A stretch of 64,000 nt of DNA from Eimeria necatrix. Taxonomy: Eukaryota > Apicomplexa > Conoidasida > Eucoccidiorida > Eimeriidae. The notes beneath the pieces are model-generated. The model searched no databases. It saw only the letters and a program-made list of their open reading frames with translations, and was not told where the DNA came from. The translations under genes and the position numbers were made by a program. Within the stretch, counting starts at the first letter, position 1; every line of letters starts with the position of its first letter. The stretch lies in contig NW_013655111.1 in the NCBI RefSeq assembly GCF_000499385.1, forward strand, positions 67,001 to 131,000, written 5' to 3'. This document shows positions 1 to 21,500 of this stretch, in pieces.

Positions 1-8906
<8,906 letters not shown>

Positions 8907-9607
8907 AGCGGTGCCAGGGGCGTCCTACAGCTCAACAGGTCTCCCGTAATGAATAAACAACAAAATATAGTGACTGCTCTCGAAGTTGCGGCTTGCCGGG
9001 CAGGTGCAGTTCTAGGACACGGACAAGGATGCATAACACGGTCGGACGGCAGCAGAAAGAAGCAAATATTTGGCAGCGGCGTTGAACTGTTGGAAAATTT
9101 AGTGTATTTGTTGCCTGTATCATCTAAAGTATTGCACTACACACTCGTATTGGCGAGGGGCGAGCACATCTCAGCAGTAGCTATCGCCGCCTCCTCTCCC
9201 AGTACGACGAGGAAACGCTGTTTGTGCTGCTGAAAGGCAGTATGAAGGCAAACACGAAAGTGCGGTGTCCGGACGTCGGCCTTCAGCTTCCACTAGGTCT
9301 GGTACTGTTAAAGAAGCACCTTAACCGGACGGTTCCATCTCTGTCGCACAAAAAATTAAGGGGTTTCAGCCCCATATACAGATTCGAGTACTACGCAGTA
9401 CAGTTCAGCAGAAGATCCGACACAGAGTTGAACACGGCCGTAGCTTTCTGCGAAGTAGCGACTGTGGAACGGCTGGCTGCGGCCTCGGCAGACCGCAATG
9501 TGCAGACACGAAATGCCTAGATTCGAACTATAGTGGAAGTTCAGAGGTGAATGTTTGTTGATTTAGTTCTTCCATTCTGCAGTCATTCAGATCGGCGTAA
9601 GGCCACA
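8907..9607. other. convergent 3' spacer
   Basis: About 700 bases between the 3' ends of CDC48 and the thioredoxin-fold gene. It should hold both 3' untranslated regions. No coding exon or repeat was recognised. Confidence 0.5.
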
Positions 9608-12600
9608 TTAAGCTGCAACATTCGTTAGATGCCAGTCCTCAGTGAACGACTTTCGCTTTGGCGCCCATGGAGGTTTCCAGTAGGGACCTAACCAGAACCA
9701 GCGACCTGACCTTCCGCGCATCTGCAGAGCAGAAAGGCACAAGGCAAACTAACATACGGCTCACGAAACAAGTGCTGCAGAAGTGAGTCCTGCAATTTCT
9801 CACCATCCTGGGCTTCCCGCCGCGTCGAGCCTTTGTGTGCGAGAACTTCGTGGGGTAAAATTCATGCGCCTTCACCTGCACAACGGAACCATAGGGACCG
9901 AAACAGTGAAGGCCAACACTGATACGACATGCAGAAGTGTCGGCAGGCACTTACACGGAGCAGTACGCGTTTCTCTTGTGAACGGCATGGTAGCAGAACG
10001 GCATAGTAACGGAACAATACATGAGCCCGGACAAACCCGCCGATATGTCCGGGTTCTGCATGTAATATTCGTAGGCACTATTCGTCGGTGCCTGCTTATG
10101 TCGCTGCGGCCTCACCGCCACGTCGAATTGCGCCATTATCTCCTGGACTCTTCGGTCATCCGGCCCTACAGAAATGAAGACCCCAAACCAGCGGAAGCTC
10201 CATTTTTTCCTGTTGAGACTACCGAGTAGGAAACACTTTGGCCATGCTGCTCGTAGAACTCATGGGCTACTTTGTACTGGGTCTGGCTGAACTCGACGAA
10301 ATAAATGCCTCTACTGCCAAATCTTGGCATCCACCACTTACCCAACGCTGCGTACATGCAGCTAAGAAGGGTCCGACCCGGACTGGGAGCTCGCGGCTCC
10401 AACCAAACGTTGAATGGGTGCACGCCAGTTCTCTTGGCTTCTGTGCAAGCCTTCCACGTCACATGTTGCAAGGAGTTCTGCGCAGCGACTGCTCGCTCAG
10501 TGTCTCTATCCCCGTTGACATCTATTCGCATATAATTACACTTCGCTGTGACTGCGAGCCAGTCCACGTGGCTCTTCATCGCCAGTTTCAACCCCGCCGA
10601 TTCAGTCTTGTCCAGGAAAAGACGAGCAGCTAAGCAGCGACGAGTCCTCGCTAGCCATTCTGCCAATTTCCAAAGAGGAACGCTCATACAGTCATCAGCA
10701 AAAGACGTTTTCCCCGCGTCTTCCGTAGATGCAGCCGTTGAGACTGCCGGCGGTGGAAGGGGCTGCGCGCCGCGCGCCTTGGTGAACAAGCTCTTGTTTA
10801 AGACTGAAAATAAAACTAACACCGGAGTGAAACTCAGTGAAAAATAAAGGTGGTAATCTTATAGGTGTCTCCATCCGTGTACACGGGCTATGGTGTTTAC
10901 ATACGCCGAAAAACCTGTCACGATAACTTGCCAACTACTGCTCTCCAAATAATGGGGTCGTTTGAATGAAAACTATGCAAATGCTGTTTAATTCAAGCTT
11001 TTCAATTATACACAACATAAACCCCTGAGAAGTTTACAAAGATGGACACTGTCATGACTTCAGATACAAGCGAAAAACTGTACTCCTTGGTAGGGCTGCA
11101 GCTGCAGCTTACGTAGCTGATTATACAGTGGCAAACACCGAATAATTGGACAGTCGTCCGAAGCCCATAGCGGCTCTTCAGTTCCAGTAAGCTCCTGCAG
11201 GGCTCCACGCATATCCATGGAAGCGGGCATTGCATCTTTTCGTAATTCTGTTCCTGATGACCCTCGCCGGACATCCATAGCCCAAGAAATGACCTCATGC
11301 ATTGCCTCCAGATCCTGCAGAGATGTAACTCGGGACCAAGACATACTTCCCTTTCTTTCCAGTGTTAAAAAGTGCAAGTAGTTGCTTTTGCGATTAAATC
11401 CTAGTGAATATTCGCTGGCTACCCACAGCTAAGCACCAGCAGGGCTGCGCGGCTTGCCGTTGTCTTGAGTTGAGGAACATCAAACAAAGCAACGGTGCCG
11501 CGGGCTGCCAAGCGCGCTGCGCGTTCGTCTGCATCCAGCAAATATCCAGCCGGTGACGAAGGTTCATTTTCCTTGTCCTTGCTGTTCAGTTTCACGGGTG
11601 ATTGAAACGCCGAGAGAGCTGCGCCATCGTTAATTATGGAGGAACCTCTGCGCACAGGTGGATGGCTTCCGAGCTCCCTGCACTTCAGTGGCGAGAAGAG
11701 ACCCTCCTTCAGCTGATGCAGAAGAGACTGCAATATACCAAAGCCACAAAACCAGGTTAACAAAATAAATGTAGACCTGGTACTGGTGCTCAGAACTAAG
11801 CAGGTAAATAAGGTATCCTTCTTCGCTGCTTTGCACTGCCGGCTGCATAGCAGAAGTACCTGAATTTGCTTTGGGTCAGCTCGCTGCCGTATAGCTCCCT
11901 CTACTGCTCACTCAATCACATCGACGCACGTCTGAACCAATACAGCAGCTCGGCTTGCTGTGGTGCAGCAACAGCAGCTCTCAAGTGGCGCAACATGAGA
12001 GGCACGAAGTGGAGAAGCGCACAAAGAGAAACACGGTTCCTCAACAAACAAGAGCACACAAGGCATATGGCTACAGCACGGCTTGTCTAAGGCTTAATAA
12101 GTCGTTTTACACCTAGCGTTTGTTAAGCTGGAGCTGGCAAATCATCGTGCACGTACGCTGATCCAGCAGCCGATCTCGAGGAGACATCTGGGCAAAAAAA
12201 CAAAGAAACTACAGTATGACTAAGGGGACGCTTGGCAAGACAAATAATACACATAGCACAACGCAGCAAAAAATATGGCAAGTCGAAAGGATGGCAAAAA
12301 ACCGTGAGAGACTCGGTCAAATCTAGTTCAAAAGCTCCCACAGATACTTTTAAAAAGCGCATACAGCTTTCGTTTCATTTCCAGAGGAACCTGTCGACAT
12401 AGCCAGAGAAACCGCAGCCATTAAAGCCTCCCGACGCGCATCTGAGGCACCAGCAGGCAACTCTGCAGAGACAACAAAGCGAGAAACGAACCCTGTCACA
12501 CGCAATTTTAAGTGCTTAACGGCTGCTCCTTAACAGCTACAAGAGACAATGACGAAGGCAGGCACCGAAAAATGACTCACCATCAACTACACGGCCGTCA

Positions 12601-13750
12601 AGCATCAGCAGGCAATGAGGCAACGAAGAGACCCCAAAGGTCTGTAGCAACATGGGAGCCTTTTCACTTGTGGTCACTATTAGCTCCAAAGCAGCAGTTT
12701 TCCCTTCTTCTCTGCTGCGGCGAAGGGACTGCTGGAAAGAGGAGACTCGAAGAGAGAGCCACTGCCGCAGCGCTCGAGAAGTGCCACTCCATCTGACGGG
12801 GGGAACAAAAACACCAACAAGAAAAAATCAAAGGATTCAAGGTTCGCTTCAAAATTACTCTAGGTGCAACAGAGATGACACCTTCGCCCGTTTTATGTTT
12901 CCGCTCCTTTGTGTGGGCGCATTTGGACTCAGTAGAGGGATTTACAACAATATCAGCGAGACGCCTAGGCAATATGGCAAACAGAAGTAGGGAGATTTGA
13001 TGAAGGCAATATGTGGGGCAGTTTGATACGAACAAACAGCAGAAAATAGCACTCGGTCGGCCAATAATACCACGAAAAGGATACAGCTTTACCTACACCT
13101 GAAGCGTCACCAGCAGATTTGGAGCTGTGAAGAAGCAATTGATCCTCTTACTCAGCAGTAAAGAGCACGATGGCAGCCTTTGGGGCACACAAGCCCGCCT
13201 TTCTAACAACAGACATAGCTCTCCTTTCAACAGTCTCCACATCTGCTGATTTGCTGTCTCCTTTGGCGGCAGCAGATATTCTTCCGAAGGAGACACCTTG
13301 TCGTATTTTGGCTTTTGCCAAGCAAGGCAGCCAGTGGCTGCTAGTGTCAGTCACTACTGTAAATTCAGGCACAGTATCCGCATCAGGAGAGGATCCCTGC
13401 GTGTGTTTAGCTCCGCCCTTGCTGCTATCACTGTTGCTGTTTCTGCTGACGCTTGTGGTGCTCGTTTTGCCTCTGCTGCTGAGGGTTTGAGAGGCGAAAG
13501 TGCAAAGGCAGCGGCAGGAGCAAATAAAGGGCCATGAAATGAAGTTCGACATTATCTTCATAGGCGGCTGCAGCGAACGCATCCCCTTTATCCCGTCTGT
13601 ACATTTGTACTCGCGGTTTCGGAGCAGAAGATGGCCCTGAGATATATGAATGTAAGAAACCGCTGTGTAGCCTAATGGCTCACAACGGCCGCAAGGAAGC
13701 CGCTTTCGGATTGCAGCAGCAGTCGCTGCACGCAGGAACTCATTTGCCAT
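9608..13750 (-). CDS. thioredoxin-fold protein lacking redox cysteines (11-exon model)
   Basis: Exons read downward: 13750-13152, 12792-12581, 12462-12365, 12187-12157, 11859-11777, 11727-11437, 11314-11113, 10803-10237, 10165-9957, 9875-9804, 9721-9608. Phases agree throughout, predicting about 825 residues. Exons 1-3 carry a thioredoxin-like fold: a strand VLFTAEW, the active-site turn WSGTS where thioredoxins have WCGPC, and the later strand and turn FGVSSLPHCLLMLDGRVVD with the cis-proline loop as LP. Both catalytic cysteines are serine, so disulphide exchange is not expected; a chaperone or scaffold role is inference. The N-terminus is basic and alanine-rich, compatible with mitochondrial targeting; a later ATG near 13575 is an alternative start. 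The remainder (exons 4-11) ends in a W/P-rich basic tail and is not recognised. The exon 8/9 junction is the weakest; the whole could be two genes. Confidence 0.68.
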
Positions 13751-15577
13751 TGTGAGGATAACCCCAACAGAGACTCGTTACGGCGTAAATTGCCAAATTG
13801 GAGAGCTCGACAAGTCCTTCCACATATCTGTAAGCAAAAATGAGTGACCGCAGGACGTTTCAAAGCTGTTGTCGCTTCTACTGTGAAATCTTGGGATGAG
13901 TCGCCTCACCACACATCTCCAACTAACGGGCAGAACAAAGGGCCACAACATGCGGAAGGTTAACTGCTGCGCATACTCTTGTGAGTAAGTGAGCGGTGAA
14001 ATAGAAGAATCATATTATGAGCCTTTGAATCAGCGATGATTGACAGCCCCAAGGCATGCATGAGTATAACTTGAACTATTTGCCACGATGACTCGCCCAC
14101 TCTCAGATTGAAATCAATTATACATTGTTTTAGATGCCTGAACACAAAATATGCGTGTTATTCTTTTCACACCAAGAGTTTTGTTATAATTCCGATCGAA
14201 ATGGCGTGGTGTGGTCTCCCTGTGCTACCGAAGACCTGGGGACTCCGGTAGATAAAGTAATTACATAGGTGAAACTAAAAAACAAGCATTTATTTTCCAT
14301 TTATGCCTTTTTATAATTCCTTAACTGCTGAATTTCCCAAATAACTCAGGGATGAGCACCCGTATGCGTTGCAACAGAAAATACACTCACTCACATGGCA
14401 CGGACCCGGTAGAACTAGTCCCAATTTTTCGAAGAACCCCAGGCTCGCTTAGTGCCCTATTTGCGCACACATGCTTTCCGAATTTTTCACGTTCATAGCT
14501 CATGTTACACCTAAGCCATACTACGGATAAAATATACGTCCGCCATTGCATAGAGGCGCTGTCCTGTGGTAGTGGCTGCACTGTTCCTCGGTGGAAAATT
14601 TTGAGGAAAAGTTCGCTCCCAGCTTTACAAATTCACAGTACGTGTCCTTGCGAATTTTGGTTTCTTCATCCTGCAGATCCCAAAACCACGTTGGAGTCGG
14701 CTGGAAGCCACATGCTTCGTGCTTTATGTTATGAGTTGCACCAGAAAGTATCGAGGCATGCACGTGTTTACTTGCCCTTTATGCGTAGGTCTGGAGTAGA
14801 TAAACTTCAATTAACAGGCTATGAGGCAATGGACACCACAAGCAAAGCGCAGCTGCACTTTGCTTGTGGGTTCCAGAGCCGGAGAAGCAAGAGCGAGTTT
14901 GTTTAGCTAGTTTGCTCCGAAAAGTTACCGACTATTGATGGCCAGTGCCAAGGAAGCCACAGTAGGAGAAGTGGATTTGTTATCAGGCAGTACGGGGGAG
15001 CGATGAAGGCCCCAGGAAGGCAGCGTCGCCAAAAGAGTCAAGGGCCTCGCTGCACGGTCGAAAACCAACTTAAGCAGACTATGCGCTCTCAAGCACTTTG
15101 TGCGCCTTGACTAATGATGTTTAGCACTGCATGTGCACAAATGGATACGGACGCGGTGTTGACTGCTGTGAGCTCCTCTTAACTGTAAGTAAGTCGTAAC
15201 TGCTGAAGAATCCCTTTGTAAATAAATTCAGGGTAATTCAGTATCAGACAACTCCCCTTTTTCGAGATATCGAGCTGCGGAGGGTGGCGTCTCCACGTTG
15301 TCGGCCCTTGCGAGGCTCTGTTTACCTGACTGTACGCAGTTTGCATATCTATCTTTACACTTTTGCGGGCTAAAGGCACTACATGAATATCCAGTTCGTC
15401 CGCCTTGCTTAGACCAAAACCACACTCTCAAGGTTTTAACTTGCTCACAGGTACTTTTCATGAAGTCTTTCTATCAACTCGCAACGAGCCACGTGACTGA
15501 CTACCTTACAATGGTGTCGAAGGGAAACGTTCGGCTACTCAAAGTAGCAAAACATGTCGCCTGCCTTCCCTTAGTAT
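13751..15577. other. spacer between thioredoxin-fold and VTC genes
   Basis: About 1.8 kb holding the 5' flank of the thioredoxin-fold gene and the 3' flank of the VTC gene. Open stretches on both strands around 14500-14900 show neither family similarity nor well-placed splice sites, so no gene is called. Confidence 0.45.
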
Positions 15578-18500
15578 TCATTGGCTTGCAGACTGCACGT
15601 TCTCTCTGTAATGAGAGAGATTGTCTGCCCTTTGGTGATGCAAAACGCTCCGTAAGTTGACGTCAATCTGGAAAACTAGTACGAGCACTGTTGCCACGCC
15701 AGCAGCAATAAATGCCAGTACTGGTCCTAGTCGTGAGTCTATACGCTGCACAACGTTCGCTACTCCTGCCTTCGCGACTCTCCTGAAAACATACACACAG
15801 TCGATACACACCACCTGAGACACGGAGTCTTCCACATACACGCGTTTAACAAGTAATTGATAAGTCAAGAGACCATAGTGCGGGTGCAGCAAATTCAATG
15901 CCTACTGTGAGATTCGTTGGCACCGCTTCGCGTATATCGCGTAGGCTCCGCAACATAGGAGAGCGCAGGCGCACGCTAGTATAAGGACAACAGCTAGTCC
16001 CCAGCTTCCGCTCAGCGTTTGCAAACAGCTGCACAGCATGCGACACCATCAATGCCCCTTTCTCTGTTCAGTACATGTTCAACTAATGCACTAAAAGTAG
16101 TTGGTATTAATGCACGCTTAGGAAATGATGTGGGCCTCTGTGCGAGTTTTAATATGAGCTTACGCGAGACTAGCTCCAGCCAGATAGAGACCTTTTTGAA
16201 TGTAGTGGAGGAAGGTGCGTTCTCCAGCGAAAGACGTTTTCGGGTCAACTTTTCTCACAGTGCGAATGTGGCGGCGCACCAGTCGTTGTCGCATGGAGTC
16301 TGCACTGCTTAGAATAACTCCAGAGGCCCTCTCTTCCTCAAATTCCCCCTCAGCAGACGAGTCCTGGCAAATGGGACGAGGAGCCTGCTGAAGCTGCAAC
16401 TGCTGCTCTGTCTGTAGCCAGCAGAAAGTACGATGCGCTGCTGTCGCCGTTACATCCTCCTGTATGCACATACAATTGCTGCAAGAAACGTTCATAACGG
16501 CCGCATTACCGATGTATGCACATTCTATCGGTCGGGCTACTTCCACATGTCGCGCTCATTAGTAAAATAGGGGCCCCCCGAAAGCACGTCATGCATCGCA
16601 GCTGTAGTTACCACATTGGGAAACTGCAGCTACGTCTGAGAACCGCGTACCCAGTCTGGTTCCGTTGCAACCGCTGGCTTGCCTTCGCCTGCATCGCATT
16701 ATTGGCCGCGTTAACCCAGCTAAGTTAAGGGGTGCACGCACCACACGAATGTGGCAGATGCTACCTGGTTGTGGGAGCTTTCCTACAATCCGGTTAGACT
16801 TATGCAGTTGAAAATTGCGAATCTATACCTACCAACGGGAAACAAGCTTCGTTTCTTTACACCCAGGGCGTCAGACGGTGAAAGCCTTGGCGCATGCTGG
16901 TCTGCTAAGCTGCGAGCTAAAGGGGTCAGGAGACTATCAGGACTATTCCGCAGAGACTCGAACAGTGAGCCACCTAGCGCTGGCACTCCAAGGCTGCTGC
17001 GTTTCTTGTTGGCTGAGCTTTGCTCATCTTGATTCTGCTGCTGAGCAGACAGCGGCGTCTGCAACCAGTGAGGCAGCAGCCCGCTGCTGATCTTGTCGCG
17101 ATGCAGGAAGGCCATGCCGTGCTGGAATTTAGAAAATTTGTACACCAGCGCTGTAGCTCAGACGCATCACAGACTTCCATAGACGTCGCTCCTTCCAATG
17201 CCAACAAAACACAACAGGGAAGTTCGTTAATTAAGCGGCGTGTGCAACACAGTTTGCAAACTATAGAGAGCTGTGAATTAAAGAATGAACAGCGGTTTCA
17301 AAATTCTGAGGTTCGAGCCAATCGAGCTCTGAAGCTCCATTGCATCCAACGTAATGAGACACCGTCTCCAGATATGGAGTCGCTCCCGAAAAGTATCGCC
17401 AGAGCAGCTCACAGAAAACTTTACATTGATGCCCACGTGCATACGCGTACTCGCATCCGCTAATAAAAGCATCGATTGCACCCAAGCAGGCGGAGGTTGC
17501 TGCTGAACCTTAACTTCAAGTATTGCATAGGGAAACCGCACAACTTCATCCTGCAGAAAACTCACACCACTACAGGGGCTACTGCGAAGCATCAAAGAGG
17601 GAACTCTGGAATGTCAATTGCCCAGGTCACAGGAGTGTACTTTCCAAAATATTGGGTGCGTCATGACGCCTATTTGCTAGCAAAGAGAGTGTATGCCTAT
17701 ATAACCTCTGAGCAGCCGAACAAATCCATACCTTTCCGAGCAGCTCGTCAGCAAGTCGACACCAGTTGAAACCTCCATATTCCTGTCTTTGAGGCCTGTA
17801 CTCGTTGACCATGCACAAATTAGTGTCCAAAGAAATGCGCACCTGTGGAAGCAAATGCAGCGGCCACATAAATCTGAAGGTGAAACAGATGCTTCACCAA
17901 CGGTGACGGCTGCAGATCCTCACTCCAACTATCCGTCAATGTGCTGCTTAACAGTTCGTGACTTCACGCATCCCATAATTCTACACGATGGGCACTGTGG
18001 AGGCGTGCTAAAAGAAACGGCACGTTGCCACCACATGCGTGTAAGGGACGAACGAATATGCTAGTGTGCTCATATGGCGACGTGCAGAACGGCAATCAGT
18101 AAATTATGTGCTTACAGCGTTCGACGTTGCCAACTGAAAGGCAGCCCGAAGATAACTAGTCCGAAGCTGCATCGGAAAGGACACGAATGCTTTGTGCGCA
18201 CTTGAAGGCACCCTTAAATTGATGCTGAGAGGCTTCTGCTGTACCCCACATTTTTTCGATGACGAAAGGCCACAACTAATATATGCTGTAATGCCTGTAC
18301 TGCTATACTGGGGCAAGAAGCGCAGCATACAAAAGCAACCCTCTTTATCACGGCGTTCAAGAGGCGTGCGCAAATGGCTATGGAGTGATTGGAGCAAGAA
18401 CGTGCACTTATGTTTTTGGCATGCACACGCTCTGCATTGCTCGTTGATTACCATTGGTTGAAGCTGATGCTCTGCAATTTCTTCTTGTATTTCCTCTCCC

Positions 18501-21500
18501 AGCTCGATTGCCTTTTTTAATTTGCAATTTTTCGCGATATACTCCGACGCGCCAATCCCCGCAGCGTCAATAGCCACACGGTCGACTGAATCAGGCTTTG
18601 ATGACTCTGCTGCACTTGAGACAGTAGGATCTCCAGGGCTCTGGCCGCCATCAGTTTCTGGTGGCTCAAAGCCAGAGGCCTCCAGCAATAAGTCCCGTGC
18701 TTTTCTCTGCAGGAGCATGTAAGGCGCGACCAGTCTCTGCGGCACGACGAAGCGTTCTTTCGTGCTGCTCAGGCCACTCCAAGATTCATGATGTGTTTTC
18801 CTGAAGTTTGCAGCAGACAGCAAGTGGAGAAGTGCGTAGACAGTTCATGTGCTCCCCTTCCCAGCCCTCCCAGAATTTGCAACAAAAAACCGAATGCCTT
18901 CAAGAAGGTGATATCCCTCACCGCTCAATGAATATGTCTTCATCTGGGCCGTTGTTATTGGTGCCGTACCAACGAAACCGCAGCAGCTGCGCGCCTTCGA
19001 AACGCCTTATGCGGCGCTCGTAGCTGTACGCATCTGTTATGCAAGCGCATCCACGCCACCGCAAATGCGTTTAGAGTGGAAATATTCAGTCAGGCATCTA
19101 TGTGCAAACGAGTCAGAATAAGAGAGCCCATGGTGAAAACTTTCAGTTTACATTCTACGCTACCTGCTGCTACATGCCCACGACGCCCAGCGCGGCCATG
19201 TGCTGCCCTTATAAATTAAGACTGCAGCAAGCTGCAGTGGCTCTGCAGAGGCGGCCGCACTATTGATAGAATACTGTGGAAGACGGCGAGAGCCAACGAA
19301 CGGCACCCACTTGCACTGTCAAAATATACTGACGCTACCATCTGTGTTGGTGCAAGATTAGAAGCACGCTGCTGGAGCTTCTCCAAGGCACTCCTTGGAC
19401 CTAAAAGTGAAGCCTCCTGAACACAGAAGCCACATAGGCGGGCCTCTATACCGAAAGGAATGAAAAGCGAACACATGCAAGTGTGCGTATTCTAAAAGCA
19501 AGCATAAAAAGGAGGAACGGATATTTCGTTTCAGAAGTATACCGTCCCCTTCATATAAAGAATTCTGTATCCTGATACTTTGTTTGAGTAAACCGTTTTC
19601 ATCAGAACGTCACAAAAAAATACTGAGGTGTATCCGTGCAAAAGTGACTGCGGTAGTTGGCTTGCTTCCAGTTGCTAGAGCAGCTGCCGCAAATTATGCG
19701 GGTTTCATGTGGAACAGTTATGAACTTCTGCAAATATGGACAGCGCCGCTAACTCGAGCTCACCAATTCCTTATCTGACGTCCCAAATACCAGAAATGGC
19801 AAATGACGCACAATCAGGCACTGAGCCCGCACCTGTAGACAAGTATGAACTTGATGCAAAGCCGCACTCCACACGCTGTTTCCCTGTCTGCACCAAATAC
19901 ACGGGCCACCCTTTTAAACAAGTAAATAGCTGCTATTTAAGGCCCGTATGCGCCCTTCGATGATCTTCTTCCCTTCGAAACAATATTTGCCAATATTGCG
20001 AGTCCGTTTGTCCCCGTTGTGTACAGTCAACTGAGGTTGCAGCTTCCCTGGTTCGCATAATGCATGGGTATGTTTGTGCTTGCATGAACCTCCACAAGGA
20101 TGCTGCGGCCCCCTTGAGTGCAAATGAAAGAGCACTAGCAGCACTTACAATGTTTTCCGGTCTGATCCAATATTTTGTTGTGGCCCGGATAAATGAGTCA
20201 GGCGGCTTCCATGCTGCGGACGCCAGCTGTTTCCCCTCCTGCACATTCCCCAGCATACACAGCTTGCCTCCTGTTTGCTTCACGCCCATCATGCATCTCA
20301 TCAGCCAATTCTGACTCTTCAAAAGCACGCCACGCTAAGTGTATCGAGCACAAGTTTATCAACCCTAGGCCTGGTGTTTGCTCATCAGCGTACAAGTTTA
20401 GAACGAAACTTCCCCCAAAGAAGAGACAACATCAGAACGAGTCGTTCAAGGTCGACATTGCAGTACGCCTCCTTCAAAAGAGATGTAGAAAACCATCGTG
20501 CAGTCTTCGCCTGCATTGCAGGAAGGCAGTTTCGTACCATCGTGCTATCAGCTTCGCATACAACTACTTTCTCAAAACCTAGGCACACCTATCAACGTTT
20601 CTCCCGCCTGTCTGCATCTGGGTCTGCACAGAAGTGGAGGCCACTTATGTGCAGACGGCTCGCAGACCCAGATGCAGACAGGACTTGTAATGCTATACAG
20701 GCCAATGCCCTCCCACTGCTTCCAAAGAGTCAACGTACTACAGCTGCTTACGCCTGTGAGTAATGCTATACAGGCCAATGCCCTCCCACTGCTTCCAAAG
20801 AGTCAATGTACTACAGCTGCTTACGCCTGTGAGAAGACGGTCGAAATGCGAACAGAGGGCAAGCAATGCTTTGTGATTCGTCCTGATGTACAAGTCAAGA
20901 TGAATTATTTCTGCGGCAGAAAATGGATTATTTAGCAAAGGGTGGAAGCATGAGCATACGCATCAGGACTGCCACACGAAGCGTATACGGCGAGACGCAA
21001 GAGCAACGGCAATGCAGGGTTCAACAGCCCCCGACAATGCAAAATTCACACACCCGCTGACTGTTCTTCGATAAGTAATTCTTCGTCTCCTTGCAGCTTT
21101 TCGTGCTGAGCCCCCACACAACAGCAAAGGTGCACTGATTCCCTCGTAAGATAAGAGCCTCTTCGGCCATCAGCGGCCGCTCTCCAGGAAACACCTGGGT
21201 TTCAAAAAAGAGACTTGTCAAGTGCAACGCTAGCTACGCATGTGGCGAAGCAACAAGCGAGCTTGGAATGAAGACGCGCCTGTTCCATGCGCGCAGCGAT
21301 GAGCCTTATGTCCGACTGAATTTGTCGTTCCTTCTCAGTCGCAAATTTATTCAACTCGTTCACTTGTTGTTGAAGGAGACCCCAGAATTGAGCCTCTGCA
21401 CGGACAAGAGGTCAATCAAACACCACAGGAGCAGCATGTGTGCGAAATCTCGAAAGTCCCCGAATTTGAGAATCAGGAGGTCAAGGGTTAGCGCATGATT

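Noticed and set aside
14502..14906. 134-codon plus-strand frame
   Set aside because: No motif, no matching splice sites, and an equally open frame lies opposite; probably chance.
20198..20395. Acidic open frame between VTC exons 6 and 7 as an extra exon
   Set aside because: It would need weak splice sites and a phase change; direct joining of exons 6 and 7 is in phase and gives the expected short SPX-VTC linker.
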